Notes: generated by a model not told the origin, from the sequence alone. Shown: positions 9,139 to 19,855, counted from the first letter of the stretch. The stretch is DNA of 38,185 nt from Folioceros fuciformis (GCA_049999805.1 JBNGIO010006320.1:370169-408353); one strand, 5' to 3'. Made by a program: numbers and translations.

Positions 9139-9300
9139 TGAATAAAACAAGTGGTAGACAAGAGAACAAAACATTGATTGCTAAGAAAAATGAATAAAAC
9201 CAAAAAAGGTCTAATATACATAATGTAAGAAACGGTTCACTAATTAACCCTAATCCATATGTAACCATAGACATAGGCTAAGGTTAATTCCCCCGTAACA
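9139..9300 (-). repeat. Element A 5' LTR
   Basis: This 162-bp copy pairs with 1086-1245 and is followed (minus strand) by the primer-binding site. Its outer edge is 85 bp from the stop codon of the GT90 gene. Confidence 0.85.
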
Positions 9301-9385
9301 AACAACGGCCGTCATGGTGCTAGGAGAGCAGGCCGGTGCATGAGGTCCTTGCTCCCTACAATTCGGAGCAGCGCAAGAATTTGCA

Positions 9386-11296
9386 TCATTGCAGAGGCAC
9401 ATGAGACTTCCACCAGCCTGTGGAGTCCACAGTTCGTAGCTCATCAGCAGGTATCCATCGCCAGTCCTTCTCTAGCAAACCCAGAGAGCAATCGCTGGGG
9501 CATCCTGCCATTTCCAGCACTCTTGGCAGGTGCAGTCTGCTGGGGCAGTCGCGCTTCAAATCCCTGGGTATGCCTCTAGATCTGTACTCGTGAGCATCTA
9601 GGGCAGGGCCCCACTTGCAGGTCTGTGTCGGCGTGGGAGCCTCGATCAGAGAGTCTCCAGAAGGCGGGCTGTGTCGAGCCTTGGCAACGCCAGGATAGAA
9701 TGAGGGGTTCTGGATGCTATGGTACCGAACTAGCAAAATGGCATATGTCAGCATCCTTCCCTCGATGCTGCAAGTCCAGCCCAGCTCTCGGTGCACCGTG
9801 GTCACCATGTCTGAGATCTCGTGGTCGTGATTTTGCATGTATTGCAGGACTTCAGGCAGGTCTCTAAAACTGCACACAGTAGACAAGCCTGGCAGGAGTG
9901 AGAGCTAGCGCACGTGCAGCAGTAAGAGGAGAGCGAGTTGAGGTGTTGGAAGCACTGACAAGTGGTCTGTCTCCATGAAATGCCGCCCACGTTTGAACAG
10001 CGGGTAGTAGAACTCGGAGAAGGGAGAGCTTTGTAGAATGACGGCGCGGTCAGAGAGCATGACTCCGCACAGCCTGGTGATCCCCATCCCGCCGTCCACT
10101 AGCACCTCGTACTTGTACTTGCTCTTGTGGGTTTCGTTCAATTTGGATCCCAGGATGATCCCGCCTTCCTCCTGCAAGGCTCTGATAGATTCCGGCTTGG
10201 TATGGCTCCACCTGCTCACTCTGGCGTCCAGCAAGTCAGGGACCGCGTCCGTCATGCGGTGCAGCCGCACCCGGGGACTGCTCACCCAGTTCGACAGCCG
10301 CAGCCAGTAATTGGTGGTGGATCCTCTGAACACAGCCTTGGGCACCTTCCCATTCCACTCCTCCAAATTCCAGCTGACTTTCAGCATCTCGTCTCGGGAT
10401 GGCATGTAGGCAGGCCTCCAGTCCAAGAAATCCGGCACTAGGAGGTCGGCATCCAGGCCCTCGCTCACGTGAGAGCTCCACACCAGGAAATTGGCCCTGC
10501 CGCCCTCGGCCATGCCTTCCCTGGACATAGAGTGGTCGCATGTGTTGAACAGCAGCTCCACTTCTACCCCTCGCAGCTGAAAACGGTCGACGGTGGCCTG
10601 GAGGAAGGACGCCAGATCGTTGGCCCGGTTCAGCTTGAACTGGTCCGCCAGGAAGCCGCCGTAGCGGAAGAAAACCTTGCCACCCACAACTCTCACGTGA
10701 GCGCAGCACGAAGCCAGAGTGCTGTTCTGCAGCGATTGCCGGAGAAGCGAGACGGACCATAAGCTCCGTCGCACTGCCGAACCGACCGGTTGCGATTGCT
10801 GTATCGGAGCCCACCCCTCCGTGTATTTTTCCACCAGCTGCAGGATCGGGCGGATTCTGGAGTCCGTCAGGTTGAATGCGGCGCTCGCCAGTCGCAGCTC
10901 CTCTAAATCGGAATCCTTGATCTTGATGCTGCTCACGCGGGCGTGTTGGACGTCGGAAAGAGTGAGCCTGTTGCGGGCCACACTCAGGTTCCCAGACTTG
11001 TGAATGTTCGGGGGCAGCTTGTACCCTGACTTCTTCTCACACCTGTAGAAGCGGCCACGGTGGGACGGTCCTGAAGCGCAAGGAAAGATGGTGATAGGCG
11101 GGTTCCCGAAAACCTGGTCCAGCAAGCATGCGCTGTAGTACGAAATGACGATCGTGGCCCACAACAGCAAGCCCAGCAGCCAAACCATCCAGCGAGGCCG
11201 GAGAAATGACCTTCTGGCCCCTCTGAGCTGCAGCGAGGATGATCGTAGGGGTTCTGCATTCTTCGCATCCTTAGACTGCTCCTGGCCGGAGCGCAT
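9386..11296 (-). CDS. GT90 (CAP10/DUF821) glycosyltransferase, type II membrane protein
   Basis: Two exons (11296-9960 and 9869-9386, 90-bp GT-AG intron with donor GTCAGT) encode 606 residues. The start is the first ATG in frame: the open frame extends upstream to 11518 without another ATG. Residues 1-34 are cytosolic. A hydrophobic anchor (WMVWLLGLLLWATIVISYY) spans about 35-54, predicting a Golgi or ER type II enzyme. The lumenal part has a stem and the GT90 domain at about 200-500, with NTCDHS, VPKAVFRGSTT (about 319-328), HKSKYKYEVLVDGG and the LFKRGRHF segment. Splicing joins METDH to FFRDLPEVLQYMQ, restoring the family C-terminus. GT90 enzymes move sugars such as glucose or xylose from UDP-sugars to proteins or glycans; the acceptor here is unknown. 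An extra tail of about 110 residues follows the domain. Element A ends just downstream. Confidence 0.88.
9870..9959 (-). other. Intron of the GT90 gene
   Basis: The donor is GTCAGT (9959 downward) and the acceptor CTGTGTGCAG (ending 9870). Without removal the frame stops shortly after the donor. With removal the conserved DLPEVLQYMQ region is in frame. Confidence 0.8.
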
Positions 11297-11518
11297 GCTG
11301 CTGGTTTTATCTCCGTCCCGGTCTTGTGGGATGTATAACCGTTCCCTGGGTGCGATCGTCTTTCTCGCAAACGATCTTCCAAATCCACTGATTGCGAGAG
11401 TCGGGGAGACTGATTGCAAGCAACAACACGTTTGCTCCGAGCTCTTGTGTCGTGGACGTTGGGATGCAGCTGCCTCTCTCTTTCTCACTGATTTGCAAGA
11501 CTGAAGTCCTTCGTTCAA

Positions 11519-12681
11519 ATCACATGCCTTGGATATCGCCTTTCATGGCGAGATTCCGCCTTGGTCACGATAACGTACTTGACAACTACATCGAGGACTC
11601 GAGACGGAAGCTGGGGCGCTGAGACAGAGGTTGTCCAAGTGCTCGTTCAGACAGCCCCTCCATCGATATCGAGGATGCCAGATGGTAGCTGTGGAGGTGA
11701 GGAAACTTCTCCACCGACTCGTTCAATACATCCTCGTTCCACCGTAATCCTTCGGAAATTCAAATCAACATCAAGACTGGGAACGACTGCACGTGGCTGC
11801 TGCCAAGCAGTCGTAGTCTAGCTGGGTTAACGTTAATTATGCCATGGATGTACACACGCTCTAAGAAAGCAGCATCTGTGGAAAGGGGCTCAGTCTGCAT
11901 GGTGTGCCTGCATCACCTTTTGCAGGTTTGGCGTTACTCCCTTTCCGTCCTGCCAAAGCTCTACTTTTTTTTGTGTTGTTCCCAAAACCAGCTTGGGAAA
12001 GGATTTGTTATCGCTTTGTGCGCCTTCTACCATGAATCAAACGAACCGGATTGGATCTTGCTCCTTTGTCACCCTATAATACAGAATTCTATGGTACCTT
12101 ACTTCCCTGTCACCGATAATGCAGAATTCTATGGAACCTTGCTTCTATGTCAGCCGAGAATACATAAATCTATGGTACAGCAAAGGTTGATGCGTATCTA
12201 CTCGACATCTTTCACTCTTGGGTACAATTGATTGACCATCAAACGGATGCCAGCAATAGGAAAATGGAGATCTCTTGATGTGAATCGAGATGGAAATGTC
12301 TATGCCTACCGCACCAATTACCTGGTCACGGACACCGCCTTTTCATAGCCTTGTGTGCAGGGGCATGAACAATATCTGCATGCTACTCTAACGTAGCACT
12401 GGCTGGGATGAAACACAACCAACTAACTCAATGTTATTGAGCTATTTTAACTAACTAGGATCTCGGCATGCGCCTGCAGTGCATGCAGCCACGTATATAC
12501 ATGGCTCTGCGCGACATGTTTCAAGACCGGGTGGTGGGACGAACTCACGCCCCGCAGGCCGGTTTGTCAAAGTACCGCTAACAGCATTCCCTGCGGCTTG
12601 TGGAGCGGGAAGGGTGAGTGCTTTGGGGAAAGAGTTTGGTCTGGTTTTGCTCCTTCCCTATTCCCGCTCTCAATGCACTTA
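11519..12681. other. Intergenic, no gene seen
   Basis: The interval between the GT90 gene (read leftward) and the GT90 relic carries no recognisable coding signal; its open frames are short and unsupported. It presumably contains the GT90 5' UTR and promoter. A 41-bp triple repeat lies at about 12063-12185. Confidence 0.5.
12063..12185. repeat. Short tandem repeat, about 41 bp x 3
   Basis: Three diverged units share the cores TGTCACC, AATACAGAATTCTATGG and ACCTT. The third unit is the most diverged (AATACATAAATCTATGG). Confidence 0.7.
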
Positions 12682-12783
12682 GGTTGAATGCGGGGGCTCT
12701 CCAGAAGGAACTCCTCTACATGAGGAGCCTCGATCCTGATGCTGCTCACGCAGGCATGTCGGACGTCGGAGTGAGTGAGCCTG
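12682..12783 (-). pseudogene. Relic fragment of a second GT90 gene
   Basis: About 100 bp align without large gaps to 10870-10970 of the GT90 gene (roughly 80% identical by eye), in the same orientation. Shared runs include CTGATGCTGCTCACGC, GGACGTCGGA and GTGAGCCTG allowing single changes. On the minus strand it still reads SSIRIEA...VEEFLLES, against SSIKIKD...LEELRLAS in the live gene. The flanks do not match. It is the last trace of a duplicated copy. Confidence 0.75.
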
Positions 12784-12999
12784 CCGTAGATGGTCCGTGC
12801 GTTGGAAATTCCCCCGGATATTTCCGACTCTCGAAGGACGGCATCAAACTACCACCGGTCATGGATTCTCCTGCAGCAGCAGCAACCAGAAAAGCACAAA
12901 GTGTAAGCACAGAGCCCAGGCCTGTTATCCACTCTGCTCAACAAAAGGATGCACCGTGCGACAATGTAGAAAGCGTTTGGTGGGGCTAACTTTCAGGAC

Positions 13000-13420
13000 G
13001 GAAGCCTCCGTGCCGTTTTACTTTAAAACGGCGCACATTGCACCGAGTCACTTTAGCAGGTGGCGCAAAGCTTGTAACGGCAATCACGATCAGAACAGCA
13101 CCGCGCACTTTCGTACCTCCAGTCTTTCGGCCTTGTCAAAATTGGACGAACACCTCGTCCGCAAGACGGGGACTCCCACTCCAATCTGAAGCAAGCATGT
13201 CTTCATCTCATGAGTTGCATCCTGCAGATGAAAATTGGAATTTCACGGATCAGAACTCATCTCCTCAGCTCCAGCAGAGGTAGGTGGAGATCTTCAGAAT
13301 GCTTGAAGAGACACGCCGCAGTGCTGGATTCCAATACGACAACTCCGTGGCGCACTCCTGAAAGACCTGCAGACGCGGATTGGCCTGAGCTCACGGGTCC
13401 ACGTTGTTAGGTACCAAGTC
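13000..13420 (+). repeat. 5' flank of GH1 gene 1, duplicated at 28490-28880
   Basis: Upstream sequence of the two GH1 genes aligns in order: AAGCTTGTAA, the CGTACC-TCC block, CTCGTCCGCAAG against CTCGTCCGGAAG, TCTGAAGC, AGGTAGGTGGAGATCT, and GCGGATTGGCC. The copies have diverged but keep spacing, so the duplicated unit took the presumptive promoter along with the gene. No element within it can be named as a promoter from sequence alone. Confidence 0.75.
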
Positions 13421-13683
13421 CCATCATGGAAAAACCCGTCCTCAGCGGACTTCAGTAGAATTCTTCTTTTCTTTCTTCTTCATCGCTATCCACATTAGTG
13501 CAGATTGCTCTCCCAGTCTCCGCATGCAAAATCTTGGAAGTTGCCAGCGAATCCCCAGTTTGAGAGCGTGATCACGCCGTCGGCACTTGCGGTTCCACTA
13601 TGGAATATCTTGCGCTCCCTGTGACAAGTATTAAGGCAGAAGAAAAAAAAACATCAAGGCAGAAGGCTCCAGGCCTGTAAGCT

Positions 13684-16575
13684 ATGGATTCCGTGGCATC
13701 ATCCTCCAGCCGCAGTAGGCTCCTCTGCTGCCTGATATGTTGCTTGTTTTTGCTACACCAGGCGCGCTCGGCCTGGGCTTCCCCCGAGCCGCGGCCCGGG
13801 CCTTTCGTGGAACATGCCGTGCCTGTTTTCAAGTCACAGCTACGGCCCGAGGCCCGTTCCAAACCGGGCCCGGAGCGGAAAACACCTTTTGCTACACTCG
13901 AGCCTGAAGACAAACCTGTATCCGAGCCTCGATTGGAGGCTCGCACAGACTCGCGGCTCGAGCCACGTTCCGAGCCTCATGCACGGATTCAGTCCGAGCT
14001 ACCACGACGTCCAGAGAAGCATCGGATGCTCGGATCGAGATTTTTGAATGATGTTGCGCCTCCTCCGCCACTCACCAGTCGCTCGGGAGATTTTCCTCAA
14101 CACTTTGTGTTCGGGACGGCTTCAGCTGCCTATCAGGTTTGGTTGCTGCACCGTGCTTGCAATTGGTACGACGAATTGCTTACTGAGTCGGTGCTTCTGA
14201 ATTGTAGTACGAAGGTGCAGCAGCCGAAGGAGGTCGAGGACCCAGTATATGGGACACATGGACGCACATGCCAGGTCAGGCCTGAGTTTTCATTTTTGCG
14301 CCTGGCCCAGCATAAGCTGGCTTGTCTAAATTGCTGAGGTACGGTTGGATTGCAGGCAAGACAGAAAATGGAGACACTGCAGATGTTGCTGTTGACCAGT
14401 ATCACCGATACAAGGCATGTCTCCTCTTTTGCTCTTCTGGAATTCCAGGTTTATGGGTTCATGCTCAAAGTTGTGGGTGTGATGCTCCAGGAGGATGTTC
14501 AGCTGATGAAGGCGATGTCAGTTGATGCTTACCGTTTCTCTATCTCATGGTCTCGTATTTTTCCAAGTAGGTCTCTTTCTCGTCACCTCAACAGTGAGTG
14601 TCAAGGCACTGTTTCTTTTGGGCCATCGTGATGGGCTGGTGCAATTCCTTATGCCAGATGGAACTTACCCCCTGAATCAAGAGGGAGTTGACTACTACAA
14701 CAACTTAATCAATGAACTGGTGGAGAACGGTAGGGATAAAGCAAGTCTCATGGTTTTGGTGATGAGTTCACGCGTGCTACACGGGTCTGTTTTCTTTGCC
14801 TTATGCGCTGTAATGTGTGCAGGTATTCAGCCGTTCGTCACGCTTTTCCATTGGGACCTCCCTCAAGGTATAGAGGATGCATATCAAGGATGGCTCAGCT
14901 CACAGACGGTGTAAGCTGAACTGCTTTGAGAAGTTCATGCGTTGACACTTGGTGGAGAGCCCTCAAGACGTGTATTGCATTGCAGGGAAGCATTTACTGC
15001 CTACGCAGATACTTGCTTTAGGCTTTTTGGTGACCGAGTAAAGCACTGGATCACGTTCAATGAACCACACACCTTTGTTCCCTATGGCTATGATAATGCA
15101 GCCTTCCCCCCTGGAAGGTGCACTGGGTGCCCGCAAGGAGACTCGTCAACAGAACCCTACACTGCAACTCATCATGTGCTTCTCTCCCATGCAGCAGCTT
15201 ACAGAGTCTACCAAAAACGTTACAAGGTTGCTGTGCTTCCATACTCGTTTTATCGGGGCCAGTTTGGCCATGGGCTAGCATGATTTAGTGCCATCTCACA
15301 AGATGTCTCCTTGCTTGCAGGCGTGTCAAGGTGGACAGGTTGGTATCACCTTGGACACAACCTGGTATGAGCCGCTGAACAAGTCCGCGGCAGCTGATAG
15401 ACAGGCTGTGGAACGAGCCATCCTGTTTCAACTTGGCTGGTTAGTCAAAGTTTGTCATGTCATCTAAACCCTCAACCATTTACAGTTTCTTGTCTTGTAT
15501 GCTCATTAATTACTTTAATAACTTGCATGGTCTACCAGGTATCTCGATCCTATCGTCTTCGGAAGGTACCCATCTGTGATGAAACGAGCAGTTGGAGACC
15601 GCCTTCCTAGATTTTCAAAAGGGCAAAAGAAAGCAGTAAAACGCTCGTACGATTTCATAGGCATCAACCACTATACCTCCTTGTATGCCTACGATTCTCG
15701 ACCAGCAGAAGGGGCGGTGGTTTCCTATTTCAATGACCAAAATGTCAGCACTACAGGTACTGGCCGTATCCCGATTTCCGAATCACACTGCTTTGGGCAG
15801 GTTCTTTGTCCATAGTTCGTGCAGTTCCTAATTTTTCCATTCTGTGATGTATCGTCTTGGCTGCTGTGGGAAGCTCAACGAGGAGACCAACTCATCGGGA
15901 TACAGGTAAGCCTCTTGTAACATTGCAAGCCCACCTTCGTCCTCAAGCATCATGTCAGATGTTGTGATCGTGACTTTCTTTGCTGTACAGGGGGCTTCTA
16001 GTTGGCTGTACATCGTGCCATTTGGCATTGAACGAATGCTTCTTTGGGTGAAACACCGTTACCATTCTCCGCCCATTTTTATCACTGAGAACGGTCAGCT
16101 TTCACACTCTCTTGGAGCCTCCTATTTCAGACTCACCTCGCTCATCTGTTGGGTTTATGGCCCTACCTCCCTGGCGCGTACCTGACAAGTGTAATCTGTT
16201 GGACTGCAGGCTTCAGTGACAGCTCCAGCCTATCAAAGGCAGCCGCCCTGAACGACAGTCTTCGCCAATCATACTTGCAGAGCTACCTTCCATATGTTTC
16301 TCGCGCGCTAAGGTACGACACATACGGAGGATGTATGTGAGGAAGACCAGGAATGGCTCACCACTGAATTTTTGCTTGACTTGACTGACTGCAGAGAGGG
16401 CGGAGTGGATCTGAGAGGCTATTTTGCGTGGTCTCTGCTGGACAACTTTGAATGGGGTTCTGGCTACACAATCCGATTTGGTCTGCACTACGTGGACTAC
16501 GAGAACAACCTGCAGCGTACTGCCAAAGACTCTGCACTGTGGTTCGGAAAGTATCTGTCTCGTTGTCAGCAATAA
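13684..16575 (+). CDS. GH1 beta-glucosidase, paralogue 1 (13 exons, secreted)
   Basis: Exons: 13684-14136, 14208-14274, 14356-14414, 14491-14566, 14658-14729, 14823-14910, 14986-15226, 15321-15439, 15539-15756, 15874-15905, 15991-16093, 16210-16312, 16395-16575; 603 residues. All introns are 71-117 bp; intron 3 is GC-AG, the others GT-AG. The N-terminus is a signal peptide (hydrophobic core [13 protein letters not shown]), then a Pro/Glu/Arg/Ser-rich spacer to about residue 130. The GH1 barrel follows: [59 protein letters not shown] (acid/base Glu298), FITENG (nucleophile Glu508) and [14 protein letters not shown]1 enzymes cleave beta-glucosides (defence glycosides, cell-wall oligosaccharides, hormone conjugates); the substrate cannot be read here. 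Targeting predicts apoplast or vacuole. All key residues are intact, so it is probably active. Confidence 0.93.
14415..14490 (+). other. GC-AG intron 3 of GH1 gene 1
   Basis: The exon ends TACAAG and the intron starts GCATGT, ending CTCCAG. No GT at a position that keeps YHRYK-EDVQLMK in frame is available. Paralogue 2 has the same GC donor at the same codon. Confidence 0.8.
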
Positions 16576-16730
16576 GGCAGAGCACCATCTGTACTGGCAC
16601 GTTGATATCTAATTTTCAGGTCAAAATTGATGCCCACTGGTCTTAGAGAGCTGCTCCTGACGGAACGGTTACCCATCAAGCAATTCACACGGTACTATGT
16701 CATTCAAGGTTTATCAGTCCATTCATATCC

Positions 16731-17070
16731 TGTACGGTCCAGCCATAATTTAAAACGTGTACCGCCCAGCTCTGGTTTGAGACCTAGACCGTGTTCCTGT
16801 GGTTTTACGACTTGTACGGTCCACCTGTTGCTCACGACCTTGACAGGATGTGTAGCTGTGGTTTAAGACCTTTACAGTGCAGCTATGGTTGAAGACCTTT
16901 ACAGCGCAGCTATGGCTCAAGACCTTTCCAGCGCAGCTATGGTTTAAGACCTGTACAACAAAGATATTGTTTAAGACCAGCCCAATGCAGTTATGGTTTA
17001 CGACCAGTACAGTGCAATTATGGGTCAAGACCTGTTTAAGACCTGTGCAGTGCAGCTATGGTTCGCTAAC
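16731..17070. repeat. Degenerate tandem repeat, about 30-bp unit
   Basis: About ten diverged units share the cores CAGCTATGGTT and AAGACCT(G/T)TACA. The minus strand is open for 92 codons with a ten-residue repeat (core KVLNHSC), which simply reflects a period divisible by three. Starts about 155 bp after the GH1 gene 1 stop. Confidence 0.8.
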
Positions 17071-17960
17071 TTCTTGTGCAAGAAGAGAAGCAAAGCACCA
17101 AATCCCTGAATCCAGGAATGAAAGTATGGCGATTTGATCCCTAAATCAAAATCACTGGACTACGCACAGAAAGTATTAGAGAGTGGAAATAGTATTAAAA
17201 GTATTAATAGTTGATGTCCTCACAGCAAGCACTAATCGGATACACCATACACACTAATCATTGGATATAGTAGGAAGCACCTATGACAAAAAAAGCTACA
17301 TTGTGACATATCTTGGAGCACTTACTTATTGCAAGTAAAAGCCTAAGAAGAGCCTCTTCAAACAAGTTTAAACGGAAAAAAAAGTGGAGGATGGCTAGAT
17401 TTCTTGGGCCTAACACGAACAATCAATGGAATCATACATGTCGTTAGAGAAGCTAGGGGTGTTTTATAACTTTCTATATGTTATCATACTGATCTATAAA
17501 TAAAGGCTTCTCTTGTGTTTAGCTTGCTCACTTTTGTCTAGGTAGAAATAAGAATATAGGGTGCAAAGAGTGCTTCTCTTCCCTTTAGTTTTAAGATACT
17601 AGTTAAGGGTTTAGTTTCCCACATCAAGATTTTACTCGCTTTTGTAGCTTTGAAAGCAACTTTGAACTAATATAATCTAAATTCTTTTCTTTTACGAAAC
17701 CAGAATAACCAAGAATTATTTGATACATAGATTGAGTTTACTACGATATCTTTATTGTTTAATGCATGGATTGAATTTATTAAGAGATCTTTATTTTTTT
17801 ATTGCTTTTGCACCATTTGACAAAGTATAAATAGGCACAATGTGGTATTTCCTACATGGCCACACTTCCATGCAATGGCAAACCTTTGTAACAAGAATCT
17901 AGAATTCGAAGGGATTGTAAATGTCTTGGATCCAAGCAAGTTAAACTTTTGCTTAAACCC
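17071..17960. other. AT-rich spacer, no gene seen
   Basis: The sequence is AT-rich without long open frames. No tRNA, LTR or domain signal is recognised. Confidence 0.5.
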
Positions 17961-17964
17961 TAAA

Positions 17965-18415
17965 CACCTTATAATGCCAATATCGGTGTCTTTCCTCTGC
18001 ATACCATTAATAATGTTTTTTTTCGAGCAAGCCTCTTGGGTGGCATGGTTGTTCACATGATCCCTAGGCTTTGTTGACAACCAACATTACAAAGTCTTAC
18101 GGTCTGTTGTACTATCTATATACATGTATGGGCCGTTTTATACCATGGGTCCATTATGCTACGCACCTTTCTTTCTCTAGGCAATATGGTTTCATACTTT
18201 CTTTGGGCACTATACTAGTATAATGCCAATGTGGGTATCTCTCCATTACATGCCATTAATATTGTTTTTTTAATCTCCGAACAAGCCTCGTAGATAGATA
18301 GCATGATGGTTCATCGTACACCTACATGTCAAATGTTTTATTAATGCCATAGGCTCCCTACCCTTCTAGTTCATAATACTACATACGTGAATGGGGTCAT
18401 TTTATACCATGCGCT
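17965..18415 (+). repeat. Diverged tandem duplication, about 250-bp period, 2 copies
   Basis: The two copies start near 17971 and 18220. Shared landmarks in order are TATAATGCCAAT, TGCCATTAAT/TACCATTAAT, GTTTTTTT, GAACAAGCCTC/GAGCAAGCCTC, GCATG(A)TGGTT and TTTTATACCATG. Function unknown; it may be a decayed transposon. Confidence 0.6.
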
Positions 18416-18617
18416 GTATATGAGAAAGTACGTTTAATATCCTAGTGTATACACTATGACATATAAAAAAAAGGAAGTGTATACAACATGGTTTATACAC
18501 CAAGATATTATATCATCCATTAAGATTTTTTTTCCATTTCAATCTTAATTACTATTTATTTGGAAATGCATTATTTTACGAAAATCCATATATAACAACA
18601 TAGTCTTTCTTCAACTT

Positions 18618-18809
18618 TGAGGTGCTTTGCAGAAGCGTTTGATCAAAGATAGTACTTTACTAATTGATACAATTGATTACAAGAGGTGGGCTTTTATAGC
18701 ATGTGTCTGAAGAGTTGTACCTCTTGGGTACTAGATACCAAAGGGTATGACCACGCTGGGTTAAGCTAAGGTAACCATAACCAACACGGTCTGCACTTCT
18801 AACTCTCCC
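18618..18809 (-). repeat. Element C 3' LTR (about 192 bp)
   Basis: It matches 25536-25691 over all readable bases, apart from about five substitutions. The outer border is TG at 18618 (plus). The inner border is set by the polypurine tract. Confidence 0.75.
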
Positions 18810-18810
18810 T

Positions 18811-18822
18811 CTCAGACAAGTT
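18811..18822 (-). other. Element C polypurine tract
   Basis: The minus strand reads TCTGAGAGGGAGAG directly before TTAGAAG, the inferred start of the LTR. The first base or two of the LTR may be mutated from the usual TG. Confidence 0.6.
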
Positions 18823-18997
18823 GGGTTATCTAAATCAAAGAACTAATAATCACTTGCCGCTGGAGTATTGTATAAGTACTACGGTCTTCAACCAAACTCA
18901 ACTCACCGATCGTCACCGGTTGCAAGTAAGATTGAAGCAAGCGGTCTACAATAGCTGTCAACTTTAAGTAACTGAACGTTCTGAGATAAGACGCGCC

Positions 18998-19855
18998 TCA
19001 CCAAATGTGTGACTGGTCTAGCTTCAAAAAGCTGCTACAGTCAACCAATCCAAGCCCTTCTCTGTGGAAGCAGTGTTTGAACTTCGGCAAGGATTTTGTT
19101 AGTACATCTGCTGTATTGTCGTCTGTGGGTACATACTGTACCTTAACAATTCCCCTCTCAGCAGCATCACGAATATAATGGTGTTGAATCTCAATATGCT
19201 TCGTGCGCGCATGAAAGACAGGATTAGCGACGAGAGCAATGGCTGACATATTGTCACAATTAAGCATTGTTGGCCCTTCCTGCTTCATATCCAAATCTTC
19301 GCATAGCTTTCTTTCCCATTTAGCCTCTTTCGTGGCTTCAGTGAGTGCTTTGTACTCCAATTCTGTTGATGAAAGTGATATTGCAGCTTGTTTTCTACAA
19401 GACCAATTAACAACAATGGAGCCAACAAGAAAGCAATATGCTGAGATAATTTTTTGGGTGTCAGTGTCTGAAGCCCAATCTGCATCGACAAAGCATGTCA
19501 GCAGCAGATGCTTCTTTCCGCTAGGCTTGAAGCAGAGGCCATAATTTGGAGTATCCTTGAGGTACCGCATGATGCGCTTGAGAGCAACCCAGTGATCCTT
19601 TCCTGGATTCTCTGAGAACTGAGCAATAGCATTTACAGTATTTGAGATATGAAGTCCGGTCTGATTACTCAAGAACATGAGAGTACCAACTCCCATACGA
19701 TAAGGAATATTTTCCATCTCTTTCTTTTCCTGTTCTGATTGTGGACAGGTAGCAGATGAAAGCTTAACTCCTACGGCGCCAGGTGTGGCTGCCGCACGTG
19801 CATTCTCCAAATTGAAGCGTTTTAACATACCAGCTACATATCTTCCTTAATGGAA
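18998..19855 (-). pseudogene. Element C RNase H
   Basis: A 276-codon frame runs from MLKRFNLENARAAATPG to a stop at 18998. It has the conserved stretches YRMGVGTLMFLSNQT, CFVDADWASD (catalytic Asp), VNWSCRKQAAISLSSTELEY (catalytic Glu), LNCDNMSAI (Asp), ARTKHIEIQHHYIRD and NTADVLTKSL. It is cut from reverse transcriptase only by a TAA where the family has a Gln codon (AIYFH-stop-GRYVAG). Confidence 0.9.

Larger units (their letters stand above)
1086..9300 (-). mobile_element. Element A: decayed Ty1/copia retrotransposon, interrupted by two other insertions
   Basis: Two direct copies of a 160-162 bp LTR bound the element (1086-1245 and 9139-9300), each starting TG and ending CA. Read on the minus strand, the right copy is the 5' LTR. 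It is followed after 2 bases by a primer-binding site (TGGTATCAAAGC) and the left copy is preceded by a polypurine tract (AAGAGGGGG). Coding remnants on the same strand are a gag with zinc knuckle (about 4596-3700) and the copia linker plus N-terminal reverse transcriptase (about 2890-2050). Protease, integrase and RNase H are not found. A plus-strand LTR fragment at about 2915-3650 and element B at 5194-8124 interrupt it. The flanking pentamers (CAATA and AACAA) do not form a clear target-site duplication, so the element is old or its outer flanks have changed. Confidence 0.85.

Noticed and set aside
8636-9145. 169-codon plus-strand open frame across the 60-bp repeats
   Set aside because: The period is divisible by three, so any open unit stays open. 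The frame runs antisense to element A, lacks a recognised domain and reads into the PBS and LTR.
10038-11003. Several plus-strand frames of 90-104 codons over the GT90 gene
   Set aside because: They are antisense shadows of a GC-rich coding exon with clear GT90 similarity on the minus strand.
11297-11518. Longer N-terminus for the GT90 enzyme
   Set aside because: The open frame continues upstream but has no ATG before 11296; the upstream end begins at a TTG codon.
13684-16575. GH1 gene 1 as a pseudogene because single-frame translation is broken
   Set aside because: Every break is explained by a short intron with proper borders; the spliced frame is intact over 603 residues and the splice sites are conserved in the paralogue.
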